Below are positions 24,201 to 36,500 of a stretch of DNA of 64,000 bases, piece after piece (positions within the stretch are counted from its first letter, which is position 1; every line of letters starts with the position of its first letter). A model generated the notes under the pieces. That model made no database searches and was not told the origin of the DNA. It saw only the letters and a list, made by a program, of their open reading frames with translations. Both the position numbers and the translations under genes were made by a program. The stretch comes from Gonapodya sp. JEL0774 (lineage: Eukaryota; Monoblepharomycota; Monoblepharidomycetes; Monoblepharidales; Gonapodyaceae), in NCBI GenBank assembly GCA_027604505.1, contig JADIIX010000079.1, positions 1-64,000 on the forward strand, written 5' to 3'.

Positions 24201-27200
24201 GTCTCGGAAGTAATTCCTCTGGAAGAATTTCTTGGGCTCACATCACCAGCAAAGGCTTCTCATCCATTGACGATTATTTTGGGTCTGATACTACCTGGCT
24301 TCGCTCGGTGACCAAGTTTGGAAGTAGTGTTAACAAGACAGACGGGTACTTCATGCGCCTCATGACTGACACTCCGATCGCAGTGACGAGGACAACAACA
24401 ATAAAGGCATCCTACACAACAACTTCGATGTCCACAACCACAACCATTCCTGCCCCTTCATGGTACCCTGTGAATGTTCCATACAACGCTATTGTGGTAT
24501 CACAGACTGGGAATGGGCAGTACACATCCATTCAGGCAGCTTTGAACTCGGTCTCGTCTTCGAACAACGCGGAGGTTGTTATTTACATAGTTGCCGGCAC
24601 GTACACTGTTTCCTCGTCTATCACAGTCAGCAGAAACTTCATCACCTTGGTGGGAGATGGCATCAACTCCACGATCATATCCTCAAGTTTGACTGGTCTG
24701 GCTAACGGGACGATCTATGTGACTGGGACCAACTTCAAAGCATTTGACATAACCTTCGAAAATACCGTCAGCTCTGGACAGGCACCTGCCTTTATCGTTC
24801 AGGCAAATGATGTGTATTTAGAAAATTGCGCCATCCAGGGATGGACGTCGCCGATCTACGCATGGACCGGATCTAATCAGTGGTTCTACAACGTGAGTGG
24901 ACATGTATTGTGGTGACCCTAGGCAGACTTCTGATGTGACCGGTCACCCATCGCCCATTTTTGGACTTATCTATCAGTGCTACATTCGAGGAGATGGTGA
25001 GTTTTCCTTTTAAATATTTGCTTCTTGAAGCCCTGAATCATTTTCCCACCTCGTTTCTGTTCCTAGGTGACATTATCATCGGAAACTCGAGGGCCTTATT
25101 TGACAGCTGCGAAATCCACGTTGGAAACAAGAAGATTCAACTGAGCGGCCAAAACTCTGCTGTAACTGGTTCAATTGCGACCAACGGGAATAATGCGGAA
25201 CCATCGGCAACAACTTCGTCGTTCTGGATTTACAACAGCAGTATTTCCGGTATGTCGTGGATTTAGTCATTTTAGGGTGTGTTACTGAGAGTGCCGAACA
25301 CGACGCTCACCACCTCCACCAACAATCCAGCGGATTCTCTTACAACCGTGTACCTAGGGCGAGCGTGGTACCCCTACTCTTCAGTTATCTATCAATCTGT
25401 TTACATGCCCGCCTCTGTACCCTCGGTCGGCTGGACTGTCGTAAGCCCTGTGACCCAATCACAACTGTACGAGGTCAACACAACAAACTATGGTCCAGGC
25501 TCCAACACCTCTGGTCGCGTCTACTGGGCGCGTCAGGCTTCTACTGGACTCACGTTTGGTGACTTTTTCGCGACTTTGGACACGACGTGGTTGTTGAACG
25601 TCGGCAAGTACGGCGCCTCTGTCAGCCGAGGAGCAGGATACTTCGCTCGCTGTTGCTTTGAGGCTCCTGCACAAATCAGTACAACAACTTCAACTACCGC
25701 TACCACCACAATGACAGTTACTGATGCGACTACCACCAGCACTGTTACTGATGCAACCACCACTACGACTCTCACGACCACCACCACCCCAGTATCAACC
25801 CTGCCTGTCGGAGTTCCCAATACCGCCATAACTGTGTCGCAAAGTAGTAATGCTCAGTTTACTTCGATTCAAGCAGCTTTAGACTCTGTGTCACTGACCA
25901 ATGGTGCTGAGGTGGTTATTTACATTTCTTCTGGAACCTACGTGGTTTCGTCCACAATTACTGTCAGCAAGAACTATATTACATTGGTGGGGGATGGTAT
26001 CAACAAGACCATCATTTCGTCGGGCATTAGCGGGCTTGCCGCGGGTACTGTGGCGGTTACCGGAGACTTCTTCAAAGCGTTTGACCTGACATTCGACAAC
26101 AGTGTAAGCTCGGGACAAGCACCAGCCTTGGTGGTGCGAGGAACAAATGTGTACATTGAGAACTCTGCAGTGCAAGGGTGGCAATCGCCATTGTATGCCT
26201 GGAGCGGAACCAATCAGTGGTTTTACAATGTAGGTTTGCTGTTTCTTTGGGATTTAACCCATCATTTTGACTTGTTTGATCTTCATGGATCGTCGTTGAT
26301 TGTGTCAGTGTATAATTCGAGGAGATGGTGCGTATTTTTTTGTATATCTTTTTTTTTTTTGTGGTGTGACTTTTTGAGCTGACCCATTGACACGCAGGGG
26401 ATATGATCATTGGAAATTCTCGAGCATTGTTCCAAAACAGCGAGCTGCACATTGGCAACAAGAATATTCAATTGAGCAATACATACTCTGGCGGCACTGG
26501 ACATGTGGCAACGAATGGTAATAATGTGCAACCCACGTCGGCAACCTCGTCCTTCTGGATCTATAACAGCAGCATCTCTGGTGAGTACAAGACATATTTT
26601 GTGAACACTCATCTCCACACTAATGACTTCGAGGTGTTCCTATAACCAGCGGATCCTCTCATGACTGCATACCTTGGTCGCGCTTGGTTCAACTATTCTT
26701 CTGTCGTGTATCAATCGGTGTACATGCCGATCAATGTGCCTGCGGCTGGATGGACAATCGTCAATGCCGTAACTCAATCGCAATTGTACGAAGTCAACAC
26801 AACCAACCTTGGTCCAGGAGCCAGTACCGCTGGTCGCGTTTCGTGGGCAAACCAAATCAGCACCGGACTGACGTTCAGTCAGTTCTTCACCGGTGATACA
26901 ACTTGGCTTTTGGGGGTGAATAAATACGGCTCTTCTATCAATAGAGACGCGGGCTACTTTGTCCGCTGCTGTGTTGGCGACTCAGCATCATCTCAATCCT
27001 CGACATCAGTGACCACGTCATCGTCAGACGCCACTCCTTCGACAACAGTGACAGATGCAACCTCGACCACTACAGTGGAAGTAACTTCAACCTCCACTGT
27101 TACAGACGCCACTACCACTCCGGTACCGACAACCACAAGTCTGCCCCTGTCTCTACCGGCGGGCGTTCCTAACACAGCCATCACCGTATCACAAGCGGGC

Positions 27201-28322
27201 AACGGCCAGTACTCGTCCATCCAAGCCGCTTTAGACTCAGTTTCCCCATCCAACAGTGCGGAGGTGATCATTTACATTGCTTCCGGGAAGTACGTGACCG
27301 CATCCATGATCACCGTCACCAAAGGTTATATCACGTTGGTGGGAGACGGTATCAACAAGACCATTATCTCTTCGGCTCTCGGCGGTAGTCTCAGTACGGG
27401 AACAGTTGTGGTGACTGGAACAAACTTCAAGGCTTTTGACATCACCTTCGAGAACACTGTCCTCTCGGGACAGGCTCCCGCTCTCGGTCTGCGCGCGTCA
27501 AATGCTTACATTGAGAACGTCGCTGTTCAGGGATGGCAGTCGTCTTTATACTTAGGGAGCGCAACAAACCAGTGGTTCTACAACGTGAGTTGCAATTTTG
27601 TAGTTTTAATGCCGGTTAAGGTTGCTGAGACGAACCGTCTCTATCTCGCTTCACACAGTGTATCATTCGCGGAGACTGTAAGTTCCAAGTGTTTCGTAGG
27701 GTTTGACATTGTGGTACTCATTACATAACTTTCTGCGACAGCCGACATGATCATTGGTAACGGTCGAACTCTGTTCCAGAATAGTGAGCTTCACATTGGC
27801 AACAAACAGATCCAGGTCAACGGCGTGTACAACGGAATCACTGGACACGTCGCCACGAACGGTGCAAATAGCGCCACTTCCCCCTCGTCGTTCTGGTTCC
27901 TGGACAGTAGTATCTCAGGTTAGTGGGTTTGTGGCGAACGAACTGTTCAGGTCTTCAGCTGAGCTGACTTTATTTCCAATCACTCAGCCGACCCGCTTAC
28001 AACGGTTTACCTCGGTCGTGCCTGGTACAACTACTCTTCCGTGATCTATCAGTCAGTGTACATGCCGAGTAACGTTCCCGCCGTTGGTTGGACCATCGTG
28101 AGCCCGGTCGTCCAATCACAGCTGGTTGAAGTGAACACCACAAATTACGGACCTGGTTCGAATACCTCGGGCAGGGTTTCTTGGGTAAACCAAGCTTCTA
28201 CCGGTTTGACCTTTGAGCAGTTTTTCACCGGTGATACAACATGGTTGAAGAGTGTCGCGAAGTACGGAGCAAGTGTTAGCAAAGGGATAGGGTACTTCTC
28301 CAGATGTTGCGTTGGTGAGTAA
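18219..28322 (+). CDS. Giant secreted protein with six tandem pectin methylesterase (CE8) domains
   Basis: ATG 18219 (or 18225) opens a signal peptide (NTLLLILVGVISSGCLIAGS). A Lys-Arg site (LHKRQTT) that Kex2 could cut comes before three about 40-residue Cys repeats (18455-19250) and a Thr/Lys linker. Six CE8 domains follow, at about 19910-21335, 21355-22910, 22930-24370, 24455-25670, 25797-26975 and 27155-28316. Every domain-to-domain junction lies inside one uninterrupted exon, so this is a single gene. Domains 1-3 keep the catalytic block (SWQDTLL, VDF-V/I-WG, and LARPWG, LGRPWG or LGRNWG). Domains 4-6 replace QDTL with TSPIY, QSPLY or QSSLY and have DIIIG or DMIIG, but keep LGRAW. CE8 enzymes de-esterify homogalacturonan. 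The first three should be active; the last three may only bind pectin. The product is roughly 2,300 residues with very many introns. Thr/Ser linkers between domains 3-6 suggest O-glycosylated spacers. Confidence 0.9.
18455..19250 (+). repeat. Three copies of an uncharacterised two-Cys repeat
   Basis: Each copy is two exons. The first encodes TCDSIYAAYxAGTKMT then DYxDW; the second encodes (A/S)WSCxTW(F/Y)PxG followed by IGATTT. The intron always falls between the DW and WSC blocks, so the exon pair was duplicated as a unit. One Cys in each half suggests a disulfide. Its place before enzyme domains suggests a wall- or substrate-binding module, but I do not recognise the family. Confidence 0.75.
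19285..19690 (+). repeat. 33-bp coding minisatellite (Thr/Lys linker)
   Basis: About a dozen 11-residue units of the form TKxTTSKTxTx in tandem (x is often V, E, A or Q). It forms an extended, probably heavily O-mannosylated spacer between the Cys repeats and the first esterase domain. The complementary strand is also open (Val-rich), a by-product of the repeat and not a gene. Confidence 0.8.
19910..28316 (+). repeat. Six tandem 1.2-1.5 kb esterase-domain units
   Basis: Units share order and wording: AIVVAKDGSG or TAITVSQ start, IQAALDSV, VIYIKAG or VIYIASG, YITL, VGDG, FKAFDITFENT, WFYN or VFNN, HVGN or HIGN, (W)IYNSSIS, VYLGR, then NTGPGADTS or NYGPGSNTS and a closing GYFxRCC. Introns recur at equivalent sites (after WFYN/VFNN, before the DFxWG/DxIIG exon, after NSSIS). 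Units 1-3 also have an intron exactly between ITL and VGDG, which units 4-6 lack. The array therefore falls into two subfamilies, each expanded locally. Confidence 0.85.
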
Positions 28323-28692
28323 CCGGTGATAGTTCTTTGCACAATCGCGATTTTTGTATTGAGTGACGGGTCGTTGACGAATGATAGCGGTCTGATGCAG
28401 TAGTGTGGATTAGAGGACTGAAGGGAGAGACGGCGTCACACTCATACTCGTACTATATATGCAAGCTACACTACAAGTACTCAATAGATAGAAGTAGTTT
28501 TGGAAACAAGCAGCACAATTTAGATGATAGAATACTGTGGCTTCGAGTTTCAAGAGTCCTTTTACTTCTTTTTCTTCTCCCTTTCACACCGTCACAAATA
28601 AGAACGTCAAATAAAATCTGGTTCGTTGCACGAAGCAAGTCTCAAGAGCCCTCATCCATCTCTTCCCTAAATCAACGAACATATCGGCAAGA

Positions 28693-29498
28693 TCAAGACA
28701 TCACCATACCATCCAATCCGTATGTGAAAGCTTCGAGAGGATCATAGGGACTGCTCCCACGCTGGTCACTAGAGATTACGTCTGCAACGCGGGGTACTGT
28801 GGGATCCTCTGTGACCGTCCCCACATCCTGAGCCAAAATTGAGTGCTGTGCTGCAAGTAAAGGTGAGATGGTGTGCGATGCGGGCAGTATATGGAAATCC
28901 GGCACAAAGGGTGATTGAACGTACGCTTGGTGAGTGGTGGTGCCGGCGGTGGTGGTGATGAAGAAGCGTGCCGGTACGGTATGTGTACTGGAGTTGCCGT
29001 CTGTCCGGAGGCTGAGAAGTGCAGAGAGGTCTGGTTGGATGTCACAAGCAAGGAGTGTGGGGGAATTGTGCAGAGCAACATGGTCTCGTTCGGTAATCAA
29101 GCCACACACTAATAGAGAGCAGCGGACTCACTGCTTTTCGATATCCAAGAGTGCGATGTGCACCCGTTGGCATCGAACACAGACCCGGTTCTCGTTATGA
29201 ACACGTCCGAGTCAAAGCCCCTCGCCGTCACAGCGTCTGCATCCAAGTCTACGATTCCTCGGAGTGGCTCCGCTCCCGAAAAAGCACCATTCAGACTGTT
29301 TGTCAGTCCGTGGTCCGTCCACGACACTGCAAAGCACGTGTCCAACTCTGGAGGAGGCGGAGTGTGGTGGAGAATGGAAACGTGTGGGATTGATCAGGCT
29401 TTTGTGATACTTCTCGCCGTCTGTGGCGCTGGTGCTGATAGCACCACTGCTGTTTGTTCTGCTGGTAATGACGGTGCCAGTCCGGACACAGCGAACAT
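28693..29498 (-). CDS. Weak candidate: small unrecognised spliced gene
   Basis: From ATG 29498 the minus strand reads MFAVSGLAPSLPAEQTAVVL. A gtatca...ctccag intron joins in phase to an open stretch with LDTCFAVSWTDHGLTNSLNG and LRGIVDLDADAVTARGFDSD. A further join near 29110-29135 leads to the last open stretch, ending at 28693 (contains LACDIQPDLSALLSLRTDG and SPYDPLEAFTYG). That last join implies a 23-base intron, which is implausibly short, so the model may be wrong or the gene decayed. No family recognised. Confidence 0.25.
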
Positions 29499-31283
29499 TG
29501 TTCCGCGACGTGTTGGTGGGTCCTTGTGGCGGGGGCGCCTTTGCCCGGTTTGATTAGTCCTTTTCGTTTGAGGGTCTGGCGTAATGTGGAGCTAGTGGAG
29601 GAAGGATGTGCGAAACAGAGAATGGTGAGTCAGCGCTCTGTCTTGGTAAATTGAGAATGCACAACACAAAAACCACACCACACCACACCAACAATAAAAC
29701 AAAAGAATAATGAATGAACAACAACGACAGCAATGACAGTAATAACAACAGCAACAACAACAGAACGAAAGTACGGATTCTCACTAGTCGACAACAGCAC
29801 CCTGCCACCACTCCGGGACGCGAAAACGCATGTTGCATTTCTTCCCGCTGGGTCGATTGCGATTACATGTTTGCGTGACGAGACGCACATCGGAGGGGGG
29901 AGGGGGAGCACCGTGAGATATCCGAGCACGGTCGACGAACTTGAGATTCACTGTGTGACTGGTGTAGTGATGGGCAATAACAGAAAGAAAGAATTGAATT
30001 GAATGATGAATGAAGTGCGATAAACCTCCGTGGGGTGCTCATCCAACTTAATTTTCCCCCACATCCTCCAGCCGAGATTTTCCCGCGTCTGTAATGGGTT
30101 AAGGGAGGATTGCATAAATAAAAAAGCGCCATCTCTCAATGGCGACAGTGTTCGGCGCCCAGGTTGTGGGGAGCTCGACTCGCTCCGGTTCGAGGGGGCG
30201 CGCTCTTGCGTGTGTCCAGGACTGACTGACACACTCACCCGCAGCCTTCACGGACACACGTTACGAGCTCGACTTTGGCCAAGAGGCGAACTTGGGACAG
30301 CGGAAGGAGGTAATTGGCGAGGTGCATGGGTGAATGGTGGCGGGGTAGGTAAGATGGAACCGAGCGAGAGTAAGATGTTCTTCTCAGCAGGACACGACGC
30401 GTCCTCGTAACCAAAGAGACTGATGGACGACGGTGTTGTTCCCTTCTGCAAGATGGAGAATCGGGGTGTTGCGGCTTGTTGGCTTTTGGACCGGACGGGA
30501 GCAGACGATCTTTCAGAAACCTTTAGCGAGAATCGTTTTTTGAAAGACAGAATCCATTAAAACGAACGTTATCCGGGATTGGGGATTCTAATATTGTGAT
30601 ATTATCTGGATACCTGTTTGCAACCCCCACTTTGGAGAGCCGATCTGGACGGCCCTCCGAAAACAATATATTCGTGATTGGTTTGTGCCGAAGTAGCCAG
30701 AATATGTATGCGCACAGAGAGACAAATAATTATTCCAAGCATCGCGCGTGAGACCGCCGATTGCGAAGATTTGTGGCCGCTGGGGAGGTGCCGACACCGG
30801 CTGGCGAGAACAGGTCTTCCAACCGGCGGCTGATAAAATTTTCGTACTTAGAATCTGAGCGACACTGCTTGCTTTTTAATCCGTGCTTGTGCATGGTTTT
30901 TAGGATTGTTTATGACAGTCTATAATACAGTATTAACGAATAAATTTCCTTTTGTGTCTCCCTTGGGCTTGATGTGTGATCAAGACCTCACAGTCAATCA
31001 ACCATTTCAATTTGAATGGATCCTGTAAGATTAAATCTCTTCGAACCTGTAGACTTGGACTGTTTTCCATGTTATATTTATAGCTGTTCCCCTTAGCCGA
31101 AGTCGTCCAAGCCGGCAGTCCCGGTTGAGAGAGTCCGGAGCTTCTTTAGTTGGTAACCAGCAAACCAACAGTGGATGTTACCCTGCTTGGGTGGCTGCGG
31201 CTTGAATGGTGATATGTTCGCCCGGGGCCGAGTTTTCCCGTTCAATCATCGCTAACCCAATCGAGCACCTGGTCTGTCCACAT
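29499..31283. other. Intergenic, no gene seen
   Basis: Contains a simple AAC/ACA-rich stretch at about 29660-29765 and AT-rich sequence around 30880-31090. The open frames are short, overlapping and without motifs. The end presumably holds the promoter of the thioesterase-like gene. Confidence 0.4.
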
Positions 31284-33198
31284 ATGGCGCCGACACTCGG
31301 CTTTGATTCCCTGCTCAACCTGGCTTCCGTGCCGTCAAAGTCATCCGACTTCGTCTTTGTGTTTGTCACGAGGACTCCTCGAGAAATGGGTGGTGGCGGC
31401 AACAGAGACTCTGCGTGCGTTCTTTGCATTTACCTTTACTTTATCTGTTTCTTGTGGAGTGCTGTCATTCCGATTTCATATCTGTTCCTTGTTCCTCTTG
31501 GCTTGCTCTACCCCGATGGCCAACGTTACATTCACACATCCCACTGTTCCTTGTGTCACGTTAAAAAAAACTGCATTTCGTACGCCATGACTCTCCAGCT
31601 TGTTCGGTGGCTATCTCTTAGCACTTGCTACAAAGGCCGCCTTGACTGTCGCAAACGCAAAAGGGTATCCGCACATTATGACCCTCAGTCTAGACATTCT
31701 TCAACCAGTGTCGGTCGATCAGGAACTCGGTGCGTCGCTTGTCAGATGCTCGTTTGTCTCTTCCACTCTGAATTCTCTGCTTTTCACTCGGGCAACACCG
31801 ACATCGTTTCTATTAACAAATGCTGTCACACACTTTTACACATTCGACCATTCCGACTCTGACTCTACAATTGTTCACCACATACATCTATTCAACCACT
31901 CAAATAAATCCTTAAATCCCACGTAGAAACCACGGTTCAGATCATCCGCTCATCTCGACGCATCTGCTTCCTCCGCGCCACCACCACCATCTCAAACACC
32001 CCCAACCCAGTCCTCGCATTCCAATCGACATGCGGCTACCTCTCCTCTACACCACCCTCCCCATCCATCTCCCACCGCGTATCCCCCCGTTACTCCTTCT
32101 CCAGAACCGTTCGCGCCTCCGCACCTTCCCTCATCTCCCCCTCGACCGCCTACGGACCTATCCACACCCTCGCGGCCGCCATGGTGCCCTCAACAGAAGC
32201 ACCTGCGGCCAAAGTGACCGGCCTGCTCCTCACGCGGTCGAAAAATCTCCACGCTGCGTTGGCTCGGTACTCCGAGGAAGCCCTCACGTACTGCAAGGGC
32301 GTCGTGGCAAGAAGGGGCATTGCGGGACTGGCCAAGGAGTCCTGGGAGGGACTGGATGATATGCCGTGTGTGGTAGGTGCGTTGGATGCGGTTCTGGTCG
32401 TCGCGGTGGTTGCCTCGTTGTTGCTTCATCACCGGGATCGCGTTCTATCGGTTGCTACTACGATTTCTGGATTTGGAGGAGACGCATTCGGGAAATAGCT
32501 CCTGGCGCCAGTGCCCTTTAGCTCCCCCAATCCCCTGTTTCCACGTTTGTCCTCCGGTCCCTTACACTCCGCTCTCCCTCCTTCTCTCCCTTTCGTTTTG
32601 TCCTTTCTAACTGATGTCTCCTCCCCTCCAACCGATGCCAACATCCATCATCAAGCAAGACCCGACGAACAACCCATGGATGCTCCGGTACGTCGTGTGT
32701 CTTGTTTCTTGTAAACCTCCATGACCTCACGCACAATCCCAATTGACCACCCACCACCGCCCTTGCATCCACCAACAGTCGGCCGCTTTCTTCGCGGACC
32801 TCAACGCCCCTTCCTTCACCCTCTCGACTTATTTTGGCCCCGCCATAATTTCCGTGACCGTCTCCCTCTCCATCCAGTTTCTCAAACCCGTCCCTCCCGA
32901 CACGAGGTGGATGTATCTCATAGTACGCAACATTGCCAGCGATGTATCACAGTCGCTCTTGGACGGAGAGGTTGAGGCACGTTCTGAGAGTTCCGGTGTC
33001 GGACCCGACGGACACAGGAATCGCCCTCTCGCACAAGTGCGAGAACATGTCCGAGGCCCACAGAAAGAGTTCGGCTCTGTTGCGCACACCGAGTCGGCCA
33101 TGTGGGCACCGGACGGGACACTTGTGTGCGTACAGAGGCAGGCCAGGGTCATCACGGGCCCGGTGACACCGTTGCTCGCAGGGGGCGCGATGTTATGA
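31284..33198 (+). CDS. Acyl-CoA thioesterase-like (double hotdog) protein
   Basis: Exons give MAPTLGFDSLLNLASV, then LFGGYLLALATKAALTVANA with IMTLSLDILQPVSVDQEL. The latter is joined through a gtgcgt...gtag intron, in phase, to ETTVQIIRSSRRICFLRATT and AFQSTCGYL. This is the N-terminal hotdog of TesB-like thioesterases. The C-terminal hotdog is NNPWMLR joined to FTLSTYFGPAIISVTVSLSI, FLKPVPPDTRWMYLI and AHTESAMWAPDGTLVCVQRQ. Between the halves lies a roughly 110-residue Ala/Leu-rich segment (about 32150-32370) absent from compact family members. The first intron and the join around 32370-32640 are not resolved. Family members hydrolyse acyl-CoA, usually in peroxisome or cytosol; no clear PTS1 is seen (ends LAGGAML). 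Confidence 0.6.
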
Positions 33199-33559
33199 TA
33201 GAAGGGAGGAGTGCAGTGGTAGAATTCAGGGTGCACTGAGGGAATAGGACGCACACGTGTAGATGATGCGCGATGAGTAAATACTCTCCAAATACCGGCC
33301 TATCGCTTTTGACAAAGATGGCGATCAGGGGAGGAGTGTGCCAATTGATAAAGTATGTACATGTGTATGAAGCTGACTCATTGCATCATTAACTAACGTG
33401 TAACAAATTAAAACTATGATGTCGATATGATTGAAGGTCAAACGAGTGCGTAGACCAGTGCTTGATATACAGCCTTCAACTTCCAAACTTTCAAAACCAC
33501 TCAACTCGCGGTCCTCGTTCCAAAAGCAAAGTAAATTCCTCTTAACCGAGAAGCAAATA

Positions 33560-36500
33560 TCAACCACCACTACCGCCAGGGGCTTTCCCCGCTTCCATCA
33601 CTGTGGCTCCCGTTGCAGCACCACCCTGTCCTGCCGCCCACACCCCGAGAATCACTTGCGCAAGGTTCAAACCGTCACCCGCACCACCGGCCCCTCCACC
33701 TGCAGACGCCGTGGCCATTACCGAAGTGTGTGCGGCCGTCGATCCGGCCGTCGATCCCATGCCCGTGCTCACGTTGGCGCCTATACCCCCACCGCTCACT
33801 GGACCAACAGTGTTGGCACCCGTGCCCGCACCACTGACGGGACCCGTGTTGGCGCCCGTGCCAGTACCACTGAGGGGACCGGTATTAGCACCGGTGCCCG
33901 AGCCAGATAGCGCCCCCGTGTTGCCCCAAGTGCCTAGTCCTGTTCCCGCGCCGGCGTTCGCACCAGTGCCCGCACCAGCCAACCCCGACGCCTGCACGTT
34001 CGCCAGCGTACCCGCCCCTTGAAGTCCCGCCGTGGCTCCACTTGCTGTTGTCCCGCCGCCGACCGCAGCGGTGGACGCACCCACCGCACCAGCTCCGGTA
34101 CTTGCTCCAGCACCCAACACTGCCCCTCCTGTCGTGGCGGCCGTTGCTGCTGTTGTTGCCGCGCCGGACACGAACGCCCCGGTGCTCGCCAGGAAAGACG
34201 CACCAGTTGTTGCGCCGATTGCGGCGTCCCCCGCAGAAACGGCGATGAGAGAGAGTGGCGCCGATTGACTGTTATAGTGCTCAAGTGAGAAGAGGAGGGA
34301 AAAGAGAGTTTTTGGCATCATATGCAGAAAAGCACCAAGGTTGTGTCACTCACGTTGCCACGGCGAGCAATGGAGTGGTCTCAGTCCCTCTGATTAAAAA
34401 AATTGGTGACATCAGATAGGGATAAGTGTTCTGCCACAGGTACAAAAACGTACCCTGCTGCTGCACTGGAACTGCCGGCGCCTGCTCCACCTGCCGCCCC
34501 ACCCACTCCCGCACCAGCTGCGACTCCTGTTCCAGCACCAGCGGCAGCCGAAGCAGCACTAGCAGCAAAGAAGGTGGATACTCCACCGAAGCTGTTGAAA
34601 GGGAGCAAATTTCGTTGATCGTGACAGATTCTCTGACATGCAGGTTGCACGCTTCACACTCACAGGCCTGCATTTACAGCTACAACCGCAAAACCAACAA
34701 TAACGACGGTCCCCGCTACTGCTCCCACTGCAGCACCAGCGATGACTGCGGCACTAGTTCCTGTGAGCGAAGATGTCGAATTGCTGGAATCGATGTTACG
34801 TTCAGAAGGCACTACCATGGTGGAAGTGACAGTGGTAGTTGGAATAATGCCTGAAGAGAACATGAGCATTTCTCCCAGTTAAGAGTGATTTAATACTGTA
34901 GTACAACTCACCGACCGGGGAACTCGGAACCACTGAATAAAAGGTGGTTAATGGCGCTGAACCTCCGACCACGGTGGACATGGTTGAGAATTCTTCCAGG
35001 CGTGTGAAAGTGGACGGTGCATCCCTGATCGCAACGGTGGTGACAACAGTCGCCGATACAAGCGGTATGGCTGTTATTGCAGGAGACACAACCGCACTCA
35101 TAGTGGGAACTTCGGTGATAGGGATTCGAGAAGCTCCAGACCCAATCCCACTGGAGCCAATCAAGGTAGTGCTGGATTCCATCGCTAAGATGCGCCCTGC
35201 GATTAGCAAGCTAGTTGATGTAGCTGTTTGAATGGTGATTCTCGGCGGACCAGAGGTAGTAGGGTCTGTAGTGGTAACACTGGGGAAAGAGGGAGCCCGA
35301 AAGAGAGTGAACGAATCGTACTCAGGTGTCAATATCTCGGCTACGCTCTCGTTTTGGAGAAAACTATCGTTTGATTCCGTGTGAGTGTAACAGTTGATTT
35401 GGGCAATAAAATGAAAGAAGTTGTGAAGCGAGAATCAGTAGAACTCTCCAACGATATCCTGGCAGCAGTAGAGCTCCTCGTTGTCGAGATCGTGCTTAAG
35501 CTCGCGGTATTGATTGTTGGTACTGGCGTTTGAGTAGTCGTGCTTGGCATTTCCGATATCGTTGATTTGATCGTGGTGGTGCTCTGCGTCTTGGAAGAGG
35601 TCGTGCGGGTACTTGATGTCAAAGTCTCCGAGTAGTTGACTTCGTGATCGTCCTAAGCGTTGCAGAGGTGATAGATTGCGAGGTGGTGCTCGGAGTCTGT
35701 GTGGTCGTAGACTCGGTGGTCGTGCTTGGAGTTTCCGAGGTTGTTGATTCGGTGGTCGTGGTGCTAGCGAGCAATAAGGTGAGACAAAAGTTTGTGACCA
35801 ATGATAAAGACGTGTTGGTGGCTCACGTTTCTGTGTAGGACGTTGTCGTAGTGGGCGTGAAAGTGACCGTTGAGGTGGTACTCTCTGTGAACGAAGTGGT
35901 GGTGTATTTGGTGGTGCTACCTTTCGGTCGCCTCGGAAGTAGTAGATTGCGTTGTGGTGGTCGTAGTCAGAGTCTCAGATGCTGTAGAAGATGTGCTGGG
36001 CAATTGAGTCGTCGTTGTCACCGGTCTAAGAGGGAATATATCGCGTTGGACACGACGCAAGAGAAAGTTACTCCCGTTAGCAGAACCCGGGAATGAATGT
36101 GCCTAACAATCGATATGAAAACACTCACGACGCGAGCCTCCTCTCAACAATGTACGCGGTACCTGAGTCAAAGCATCTGAGGTCGTTGGCACTTCCGTTT
36201 TGAGTACCATCTCTAGCGCGGTGGAAGGGCCATACGTGTCAGTTTCAGCGCTTTCAAACGTTAATTAAGAGTAATAGGGATTTTGCACCACTCACAGCTC
36301 CATGCAATCCTCCCATCCCGCGAGGTTGTCTGGTTTGCCGAATGCCCACTGGAATGACGTGAGCGGTTGAGGTGGAGTGCTCACACCATACGAAGTTGAG
36401 CTCCGGTAGACATATTGCTTCACTCACGAATAATGCAGTATGGAAACAGTTTCAGGAGCTTGAACTCACGTTGAGAACGTGCCGAAAACTGATGCAAACT

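Noticed and set aside
33603-34268. Pro/Ala-rich plus-strand open frame
   Set aside because: Complement of the Gly/Ala tail of lectin gene A; GC-rich repeat leaves the antisense open.
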